Part shown: positions 55,586-64,000 of the stretch, piece after piece | How the letters are laid out: each line of letters opens with the position of its first letter | Position numbering within the stretch: position 1 is the first letter of the stretch | Assembly (NCBI GenBank): GCA_033977485.1 | Contig: CM066988.1 | Coordinates: 4,734,501-4,798,500 of the forward strand | Reading direction: 5' to 3' | Source of the DNA: Hydrangea macrophylla | Lineage: Eukaryota > Streptophyta > Magnoliopsida > Cornales > Hydrangeaceae | DNA length: 64,000 nucleotides | Position numbers and translations under genes: made by a program | Notes under the pieces: generated by a model | Told to the model about the DNA's origin: nothing | The model's database searches: none | The model's input: the letters and a program-made list of their open reading frames with translations, nothing else

Positions 55586-56966
55586 TGATTGATCAGGAGA
55601 GAACAAATCTTATTTATACGCCTTAACAAGCATTTGTTAGTACCTTTTTATCCTGTTTTTGTATATTTTTACTTCGTTTTCTATTTTCTGACAGGTTTTG
55701 AAAGAAATCAAGTATATCAAGCTAAACAGGGTGAAAAAGTAGAAGAAAAGAAGCTAAAAAAGCCAAGTCGCGCGCGCGAAAATCCAAGAATCGCTCGCGC
55801 GATCCGCTCGCGCGATCCGCTCGCGCGAGAACCCAGAAATCGCTCGCGCGATCCGTGCGCGCGAGGTGCCAAATGTCGCGCTCGCGCGACCCGCTCGCGA
55901 GATATGTGTAAAAACCAAAGTTGCGTATTTCAGTATACTGATGATTCCTACGTGAACGAAACTGCCTAATTACGTCCAGATTGCAAAATACAGCAGTTTT
56001 AGTGCGTTTCGAGTTGGGAAAGCTTCCAAAAACTTATTGTAAATCTATATATACCCTATTTTACTACAATTAAAGGGTTACACATCATTACACACATATA
56101 CACAACCATACTTTCAGCCATTGAAGGGAGGGAAGCAAGGAGAAGAAGAAGAAGACCAAGGATTTCCATGGCCTCCTCCATCAACTACTTGCCATCTACC
56201 ACTTCCATGGACGGCTAGATCATAGATCTAGGGTTTCAATGAAACCCTAGCCAAGTAATAGGGAGTATTTTATGTTTTTATTTTAGTTTTATTATGTATG
56301 GATGACAGTCACATGTTCCGAGGATTTTTATAAACAAATCGTACTTCTAGTGATTAAATCATTACTTTCAAAGTTTATTCTTGTCTTAGATCTATTTTGA
56401 CTGTGATGTGCTCAACGATCTATTCTTGCTGTGCTTGTTTAGATTGTTTACATGTGATGGTGCTTTATTGATTTGTGCTATCAAGTATCCGAATAGTCCA
56501 TGCCTAGATTAGACGAATTATGTCACAACCCTAGTTTAGTGTGGGATAATTCGTGGTAATCGAAGATGGATTATGTTGGTGCTTGAACCATGATTATCTT
56601 CTTGTCGGAGGAATTGGGCTTGTAGCTACAATTTTCCATTATCATCCAATGTAATAAGCTAAAGTAATTCATAAATATTCCTATTATGAAGCTAGTAGTG
56701 GATTTGCGATCCTAGGTTCCCTTAAACATTATTTAAAAACAACTATTTAAATTGCTTTCCTAGTTTAGATTTATTTTTATGTTTTTAGTTTAATTCAAAT
56801 TAAAATCAAATCCGTTTTCTTAATTAACTAAATTTAGGTTTTAAAATTAAGTCGCTGTAGTAAATCAATCTCTGTGGGTTCGACCTTTACTTTCACACTA
56901 CAAATCCTTAGAAAAGTAAAGCATAAATAAAAGCATACTTTTTATATCTTGATTCTTACAACATCA
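55586..56966 (+). mobile_element. 5' LTR of the Gag-only Athila-like element
   Basis: Begins TGATTGATCAGGAGAGAAC and ends ACAACATCA just before the PBS; 1381 bp. TATA-like TATATATA at 56046-56053, palindromic CG block upstream at 55766-55900. Matches 62830-64000 almost base for base apart from the CG block and small indels. The 126-residue frame at 55589 is LTR sequence and not a gene. Confidence 0.88.
55766..55900. repeat. TCGCGCGA palindrome array in the 5' LTR
   Basis: TCGCGCGA palindromes separated by TCCGC-like spacers, centres at 55798.5, 55811.5, 55824.5, 55847.5, ~55860.5, 55885.5 and 55897.5 (spacing 13, 13, 23, 13, 25, 12), preceded by an alternating CGCGCGCG run. Unusually CpG-dense for plant transposon DNA. 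Confidence 0.9.
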
Positions 56967-56971
56967 ATTTT

Positions 56972-56990
56972 TGGCGCCGTTGCCGGGGAT
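56972..56990 (+). promoter_or_regulatory. Primer-binding site (tRNA-Asp type)
   Basis: TGGCGCCGTTGCCGGGGAT, five bases after the LTR; same site as at 2230-2247. Confidence 0.9.
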
Positions 56991-57133
56991 TGCATTACTA
57001 CCTTTAATTTTATAATCTTAGTTTAATTAATTCGTAAATATTAGATTAGTTTTTATTCTTCTTATTTTTCATTTTTGTTTTAAAGTACTAACTTGTTCTT
57101 TTATTTTATAGGTTTTCGAGTCATCAAATTCCA

Positions 57134-57199
57134 ATGTCTCCGAGTGAAGTAGCTAATTACATCAAAGGAGCTTACGCAAATAAAATAAATAAAAATTAA
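57134..57199 (+). CDS. Upstream ORF in the leader (21 aa), doubtful
   Basis: The first ATG after the PBS in this part of the leader opens a 21-codon frame (MSPSEVANYIKGAYANKINK then N) ending TAA, 268 bases before the Gag ATG. It may act as a uORF on the genomic RNA. Nothing shows that it is translated. Confidence 0.25.
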   Translation: MSPSEVANYIKGAYANKINKN

Positions 57200-57466
57200 G
57201 TAATTTGCTCGCTTTAACTTCGCATCAAATCACTGTAAGTCAGGGCGCTGAGACGCAATTACTTGCATTAGGTTAGTTGTGGAGTGAATTGCACTGCATT
57301 AGCTAGGAAACCCGGGGCGCTGGGCTTGACGCGGTCATTGCATTATAGGATAATATTCATGCATCATAGTAGTATTGTGTGCTTGCTTGTCGTCTTATTT
57401 GCGTGATTGCTATTTGTTTCTTTTGTTTAGTTAGTCATTTTAGTTCCTTTTACTTTCTTTTAGTTT

Positions 57467-60166
57467 ATGTTAGGTACACGTTCAAATAAACCGGAATTAA
57501 AACCTTTCGACTCTGAACTTGAACGCACCCTAAGAGTTAATAAGTCTTCAAACTTAACTTTTAGAACAAGGTTTTTAATAGACGACGATTTGACACCAAA
57601 ACCAACGTCGTTATTTGAATCTGAAATACGTAGTACCCTTACAAGATTAAAGAAACCACGCTTTCATAACATAGAACCGATTAAAATGGCAGACATTGGA
57701 AATAACAATAACAACCAAAATAACAACGGTGCTAATATGAATAATCTTAATATACCGCCACCTCCTCCACTTAAAGATTATTTTATTCCTACGACTTATA
57801 CGCCACAAACATGCATTGATTTACCGGAGGCGACGGCATCTCACTTTGAGATAAAGTCATCTACGATCTCGCTACTTCCATCTTTCCATGGCCGTCTAAA
57901 TGAAGATCCATATCAACACTTAGGAGATTTTCAGGACATATGCTCTACTTTGAAAATCAAAAACTTAAATGATGATGAATTAAAATTGTGGCTCTTTCCA
58001 TTTTCTTTAAGAGACAAAGCTAAGTATTGGCTTCAATCACTTGAACCAAACACAATTAAAACATGGGAAGCCTTACACACCGCATTTTTACAAAATTTTT
58101 TTCCTATTATGCGTACGAATCAGATAAAGAAATCCATAACAAACTTTGTTATGCAAGATGGGGAATCACTTTACGATACGTGGGAGAAATTTAAAGAATT
58201 ATTACGCTCTTGCCCACATCATCAGGTTCCTAAGTGGCAACTTGTTCAGGTCTTCTACGAGGGACTAATTCCCTCTGTCCGTAATACCGTCGATGCCGTT
58301 TGTGCGGGAACTTTCCTACACAAAAGCGCCGATGAGGCCTGGAAAATTTTCGAAACTTTGAGCGAGAATTCGATGCACCAAGCGGTGTTTGTCTGTTCTG
58401 AGGGATACCTTCAACCTAAGCGAGAGGTGACAGTTGAGTCAAGTCAGTCAATTGAAATAAAAGAACTATCTAAAAAACTTGACCGACTTTTAACAATGAA
58501 TCAAACGACAGCCCCACCCGCTCATGAAATCTGTGCATTATGTTCAGATCCATCACATTCGATATTTGCATGTCCATCGGCGAGTCAATTCCCGGAATTC
58601 GTGGAGCAACACATTAATTCTATTCAACAATACCCACGAAATAATTATAATTCGACTAATAACAATCCGGACGTGCCATGAAGAAACCACCCTAACTTCT
58701 CGTGGAAAAATAACAATAATAATCCTAATGAGGCAACTAATTTTCCAAATGCGTATCGACCTCAGTTTCAACCTAATCAATACCAACAACCGCCTCCTAA
58801 TTCGAATCCTTCAAGGGGTAATGTTTTCGAGGAAAAGGTGTTGGCGTCCCTTAATAAAATTGAAACACAAGTACAGGCACAAGCACAAATAGTGCACTCT
58901 CACACACAATCCATTGCGAAGCTTGAATCCCAAATGGGACAAATAGCTACTGTAGTGAGTCGTAAAAATGAGGGGACGTTGCCTAGTCAAACAATTCAAA
59001 ACCCTAAGAGACAATATGAGGTTAAGGGGTCGAGTGAACAAGTAAACGCCATCTCAACTAGGATGACTACACGAGAGGAGGTGATAGAAACCCCTAATAA
59101 GAATGAGAATGTGATAGATATTAACATCAACTCTAATAAAGAGAGAGGTGAGGACGTGAATCAAAATAGAAAAGAAAATGAACCGGTCCCAACTAATCAT
59201 ATTCCGAGAATGCCATATCCACCTAATATTGAGGAACCGTCACATTTTACAAAGAAAAAGTCAAAAGTCGAAGATATACTCGAGGTATTTAAACAAGTTA
59301 AAATTAATATTCCTTTCCTCGACGCTATAAAACAAATTCCCGCTTATGCTAAATGTTTAAAAGACTTATGTACACAAAAACACAAAATACGCAGTCATAC
59401 TCCTAAAAAGGTTTTCCTCACGGAAAAAGTAAGTTCTATTTTTCAACACGCTCCTCTGAAGTATAAGGATCCCGGTACACCTACGATTTTATGTGTCATA
59501 GGGGACACTATTATTCATCGGGCTCTCCTTGACTTAGGAGCTAGTGTTAACCTCTTACCCTATCATGTCTATAAACAACTAGGTCTAGGTGAACTTAAAC
59601 CTACGGCCGCTACTATTCAATTAGCGGATCGTTCTGTCAAAATACCTAGAGGAATCGTCGAAGACGTCCTAGTAAAAGTTGAACAATATTTCTATCTTGT
59701 AGATTTTATGGTCCTTGACACCGAACCGGTGCTAGATGCTAGAAAATACACTCCTGTTATTCTTGGTCGTCCATTCTTAGCCACGGCCAACGCACGTGTC
59801 AATTGTAGAACAAGGGTGATGAAAGTGTCGTTCGGGAATATAAAATTAAAATTAAATGTTTTTAATGCTGTTGATCAACCTCCCAAAGACGATGATTATC
59901 TAGGTGTGGAGGGTAGTGAGGTTAAACGGAATATTGAACTTACTAACGTAATAAATATAAGTGCGGGGAATAATATAGAGGATGATGAGTGGATGAACCC
60001 TAATACTTCGGACCCTAATGCTGAATCTACTCGGAAGGTAGGAAAGCGATTTGAACATACTAACAAACCGTCAATCGAAGTAATTCAAAGCGACGTGATT
60101 TCTGCTTACCACCGAGCTCTACCTGATGCCCTAAAGGGTACAAACTCCGATTTACGACCTCCGTGA
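57467..60166 (+). pseudogene. Athila-like Gag-protease with one in-frame stop
   Basis: Starts at ATG 57467 and stays in one frame for 900 codons including the terminal stop, interrupted by TGA at 58679-58681, most simply a CpG mutation of CGA. Gag domain at residues ~145-260 (SLRDKAKYWLQSLEP). Zinc knuckle CALCSDPSHSIFAC at 356-369. Asn-rich and Gln-rich linkers follow, then a KVNIPFLDAIKQIP-like region and the protease active site ALLDLGASVNLLPY near codon 689. The frame closes at TGA 60164-60166 after a short tail instead of running into RT. The following GGGAGGCAACCC segment (60216) is one I associate with the sequence after pol in Athila elements, so the RT-integrase part appears to have been removed from within. 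The protein resembles the left-edge Gag-protease (GLGELKPT and DLGASVN shared) but is a different family. Re-initiation or read-through at the stop is possible but unproven. Confidence 0.85.
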
Positions 60167-60380
60167 GTCTTGAGCTAGAACGGTCTAGCTGAAGACGTAA
60201 AAGATAGCGCTTCTTGGGAGGCAACCCAAGCTTAATTTCGTCTATTTTCTTTGTTTTTGGTCATTTTTGAGTCGTTTTTGTTAGTTTTGGAGTTTTTCTG
60301 GACAGGTTTGGGGGTTGGAATTAATTTATTTTAATATTATGTACATAATTTTAGCCAAAAAATGAAAAAAAAAACCCGAA

Positions 60381-60642
60381 TCGCGCGCGCGATCCGCTCG
60401 CGCGAGGCCTCGCTCGCGCGGTCCGCTGGCGCGAGTTTGTGACTTAATGGTATTTTCTTTCTTCTTCTTATATGATGCCTCGGGTTCTTCTCGCGCCTGG
60501 TTTCGCGGGAGGCGCGAGGGAGCTCGCTCGCGCGAGATATATAGATTAAAAAAAAAATAATAATAATAATAAATAAAAATAAAAATAAAAATTTTAGGGA
60601 TTCGTGCGCGCGACGGCCGCTCGCGCGGACCGCTCGCGCGAT
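60381..60642. repeat. TCGCGCGA palindromes downstream of protease
   Basis: The same palindrome type as in the LTRs (first centres 60386.5, 60401.5, 60417.5, 60430.5; further copies at 60520-60540 and 60604-60642), interrupted by an (AAT)n stretch. Confidence 0.85.
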
Positions 60643-61910
60643 ACCCCATTTTTCTGATATTTTCTTTTGTTTTCTCTATCAGCCCTCCACACCTGTCACA
60701 CAGTTTTTACTTTTCTGTTTTTGTTTCTTAGGTACTTTTAGATCGAGTCTTTGATTGTTTTCATAATTCTGGTTATATTTTATTTCCTTTTATAGCTTCT
60801 TTTCGTATTGTCTTCATAGTTTTGTTTCTTCTTATAGTTTATTTAGTTTCGTTTAGCTTAGTTATAATTCTTTTAGCTGTTTTTATTATTTTGTTTGTTT
60901 AATTTTCTTTTGTTAAGAAGTAACAGGTAACATTGAACTTTATTGTCATATTCCTTTGTGTTAACCTGTTCTGTGTTTGCCGAGATCGAGGTATTATCGT
61001 TCCTTACTTAAGTACTCTCCTTTCTTTCATTTTATTGTTTCATTGGGGACAATGAAAGGTTTAGGTTTGGGGGTATGCACACACATGCACATTGTTTTAT
61101 GCAAAATTTTAAAATTTTTCAATAAGTGCGTTTAAATAAACGATGATTACCAACGTTTTTGCAATCTCAATTTGATACTTCTTGTTATGTAACTATGATT
61201 GATATAGAATGATAAACAAGAGAAGATGTGATTAAATAGTTGCTGAAGTCATGATATAATGTTTTAGGTTATGTATCGTTCGAATCGTAGTTTTATATCA
61301 TAAATTTGCACACAAACTTATGCACTGCACGTAGTCATTGAAATACATGTTGGTTGTGAACTATAATATGATTCGGATTTCCAGATAACACAAGGTGGAG
61401 ACTAGACCCGGTGAGCTTTTGAGCCTATCTTTTCTTTTTAGAGGGTTATAAGTACATTATGTGCTTGTCGAATTTCATTGAAATAGCGCATTAACTCGTT
61501 GTTTAGTCTCATTATTCTTGTTTTGGTTGATAGTCAAGTTAAAATATTTGTTACCATGTTAAATAACCTTCCGTCGTAAACATTGAAGAACCATATCACC
61601 CTAGGAAATGATCTTGGGCCCTTCTTTGTTTATTACTGACCGATAAATGATAAATTTCCTTAGTTCGCCCTTTGAGCCATTAAAATGCCGTTTTCTTTCT
61701 TTAATTACCATTATCCTGTTTTTGCTCCAATTTGGCCAACTTGGAGTTCACCCCTGAAAGATTGATCAACTTTTAGTGGTGTTAAGGCGATGTATGATTG
61801 AGAAGAAGAAGTAGATAAGATGATGTTTGGGGTGGTTGCCTTGATTCTTTATTGAATATTCGTTTCAAAAGCAACGAGAAGGAAAGAAAAAAAAAGATAA
61901 GAAGGTTGAT

Positions 61911-61944
<34 letters not shown>

Positions 61945-62821
61945 GAAAATATATGAAAAGAATAGAATGAAAAGATGAAGTTGGCAGAAGAGAGAATGAA
62001 AGAAATCGAACATGCCTTACAATGCCATTCTGAAACTACTTGATATATCCGTTCTATCCTTTTTCATAGCCTGAGCCATATTACAACCTTTGAAAAGTCC
62101 TATTTGATCCTTGGAAACATGGTTTGGATATATAAACAATGGGAGGGGGATTAAAACATGGTAATGAGTAATTTTTCTTGATTGTTGGCATCCTATCCAT
62201 GAGACTACTATTCTTTCGTGTCATGCGTCTTTTCCGAGTCATATGTGAGCATTTCTCGTTTTGAAAATATATTTCCTTTAACTCACATATTTTAGAAAAA
62301 TTACACTTGTTTCTGAGTGTTTTATTTGAGAGTGTAATTCATTGCGAGATTCGTAGTCGAAGCATAGTTAGATGGTCATCCGAGTTATATTCCAAGTTCA
62401 TGACATGCGCATGTTCATTTGACTATCATATCACACACGTGCAATTTTATGAGAAACTCTATTGATTTATACGATGCATGTGCTTGGGATTGTTTTTCAT
62501 GATTTAAGTGGGCGTTTGATTCCGTTTCTCTTTGTTCATTATTCTATTTCGAATCATTGTGTTATAATAAGGAGTATTGAATGTTTTGTTTTTCGTTTTT
62601 AATAAAACTTTTTAAGTTTACAAGTTAATAAAGATGGTTGTGGGTGACTTGTTGATGAGAACCCTCACGAGACTTCACTCGTCCGACTAGGGACACCTAG
62701 AGGTTTAAAAGGCTTGTTGCATATGCTAAATGCAATCGTGATCCATGCGAAAATGGAGTAGTATTTTATTTGTACTTAGTTTTTATTTTTAGTTTTGCTC
62801 GAGGACTAGCAAAAATGTAGG

Positions 62822-62829
62822 TTTGGGGG
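62822..62829 (+). promoter_or_regulatory. Polypurine-like tract before the 3' LTR
   Basis: TTTGGGGG directly precedes the TG of the 3' LTR, the usual form in Athila relatives. Confidence 0.7.
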
Positions 62830-64000
62830 TGTAATCGGGAGAGAATATTTATACGCCTTAACAAGCATTTGTTAGTACCTTTTTATCATGTTTTTGTATA
62901 TTTTTACTTCGTTTTCTATTTTCTGACAGGTTTTTGGAAGAAATCAAGTATATCAAGCTAAACAGGGTGAAAAAGTAGAAGAAAAAAAGCTGAAAAAGCC
63001 AAGTCGCGCGCGCGATCCGCTCACGCGAGGTGCGAAAATCCAAGAATCGCTCGCGCGATCCGCTCGCGCGATCCGCTCGCGCGAGAACCCAGAAATCGCT
63101 CGCGCGATCCGCGCGCGCGAGGTGCCAAATGTCGCGCTCGCGCGATATGTGTAAAAACCAAAGTTGCGTATTTCAGTATACTGATGATTCCTACGTGAAC
63201 GAAACTGCCTAATTACGTCCAGATTGCAAAATACAGCAGTTTTAGTGCATTTCGAGTTGGGAAAGCTTCCAAAAACTTATTGTAAATCTATATATACCCT
63301 ATTTTACTACAATTAAAGGGTTACACATCATTATACACATATACACAACCATACTTTCAGCCATTGAAGGGAGGGAAGCAAGGAGAAGAAGAAGAAGACC
63401 AAGGATTTCCATGGCCTCCTCCATCAACTACTTGCCATCTACCACTTCCATGGACGGCTAGATCATAGATCTAGGGTTTCAATGAAACCCTAGCCAAGTA
63501 ATAGGGAGTATTTTATGTTTTTATTTTAGATTTATTATTTTTGGATGACAGTCACATGTTCCGAGGATTTTTATTAACAAATCGTACTTCTAGTGATTAA
63601 ATCATTACTTTCAAAGTTTATTCTTGTCTTAGATCTATTTTGACTGTGATGTGCTCAACGATCTATTTTTGCTGTGCTTGTTTAGATTGTTTACATGTGA
63701 TGGTGCTTTATTGATTTGTGCTATCAAGTATCCGAATAGTCCATGCCTAGATTAGACGAATTATGTCACAACCCTAGTTTAGTGTGGGATAATTCGTGGT
63801 AACCGAAGATGGATTATGTTGGTGCTTGAACCATGATTATCTTCTTGTCGGAGGAATTGGGCTTGTAGCTACAATTTCCCATTATCATCCAATGTAATAA
63901 GCTAAAGTAATTCATAAATATTCCTATATATTATGAAGCTAGTGGTGGATTTGCGATCCTAGGTTCCCTTAAACATTATTTAAAAACAACTATTTAAATT
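62830..64000 (+). mobile_element. 3' LTR of the Gag-only element, cut by right window edge
   Basis: TGTAATCGGGAGAGAATATT start; aligns with the 5' LTR to the end of the window. The CG palindrome block (63004-63150) has a different unit arrangement from the 5' LTR. Confidence 0.9.

Larger units (their letters stand above)
60167..62829 (+). other. Non-coding 3' region of the Gag-only element
   Basis: No reading frame with a domain. It holds the GGGAGGCAACCC segment (60216), CG palindromes (60381-60640), a CATTGGGGACAATG dyad followed by TTTAGGTTTGGGGG (61043-61072), an A-rich tract (61887-61950), and a PPT-like TTTGGGGG at 62822-62829. Confidence 0.65.
55586..64000 (+). mobile_element. Athila-like non-autonomous element encoding Gag-protease only (TR-GAG type)
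   Basis: Plus-strand element with 5' LTR, PBS, gag-pro, a non-coding 2.7-kb stretch, a PPT-like TTTGGGGG and a 3' LTR cut by the window edge. No RT, RNase H or integrase codon stretch is present between protease and 3' LTR. It would depend on a partner element for those enzymes, as described for TR-GAG elements. It lies against the end of the 61-bp satellite. Confidence 0.85.

Noticed and set aside
55589..55969. 126-codon Arg-rich frame and its partner at 63030
   Set aside because: Arises from the CG palindrome array within both LTRs.

Overview
The window is plant nuclear DNA, most likely from a eudicot. It is almost entirely nested transposable elements, and I can support no host gene, tRNA, rRNA or CRISPR array in it. 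The evidence for a plant is the set of LTR-retrotransposons: two Athila-type Ty3/gypsy elements with a TGGCGCCGTTGCCGGGGA primer-binding site, a Tat/Ogre-like element with a TGGCGACTCTGCTGGGGAT site, chromodomain gypsy elements, a TNT1-94/Tork-like Ty1/copia element, plant MITEs, a CACTA end, and a plant mobile domain (PMD) gene. The species cannot be named from the sequence.

Layout. 1-3775: Athila-like element on the minus strand, with an open Gag-protease frame running off the left edge, its PBS and its 5' LTR. 3846-4560: gypsy LTR fragment. 4561-7510: low-complexity DNA, minisatellites and Helitron-like ends. 7511-9977 and 11934-14425: two solo LTRs of one chromovirus family, the second with an exact 5-bp target-site duplication (TSD), next to a MITE and a CACTA terminus. 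16130-20756: a three-level nest, in which a MITE is split by solo LTR A (TSD gccac), which is split by solo LTR B (TSD gtata). 20757-25020: intergenic DNA, microsatellites and a large MITE. 25026-40383: a copia element (TSD caatg) whose reverse transcriptase is split by a complete 9.8-kb chromovirus (26763-36519, TSD aatat) of the same family as the two solo LTRs. 40389-44989: intergenic DNA with four MITEs and a possible SINE. 44990-49032: decayed chromovirus with an hAT-like insertion. 49033-55585: Tat/Ogre-like element with a 3-kb LTR, a PBS, an antisense PMD pseudogene with an intron, and 39-bp and 61-bp satellites. 55586-64000: Athila-like element carrying Gag-protease only, with its 3' LTR cut by the right edge.

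How the parts relate. Every autonomous-type coding region is broken by stops, frameshifts, insertion or missing domains, except the left-edge Athila Gag-protease frame, which is open as far as it can be seen. TSDs and PBS/PPT positions let several insertions be ordered.

The most unusual signal is shared LTR architecture. At least six LTR families carry blocks of short perfect or near-perfect palindromes, usually just upstream of the TATA-like box on the element's coding strand. Each family has its own palindrome word, but centre-to-centre spacings are fixed: alternating 19/25 bp in both an Athila LTR and an unrelated gypsy LTR, 20/51/21 bp in the chromovirus family, and 21-22 bp in the Tat/Ogre-like LTR and again 5' of its antisense PMD gene. 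I do not know of a description of this arrangement. Its function is unknown, and a phased dimeric-protein binding platform or an RNA-hairpin array are inferences only.
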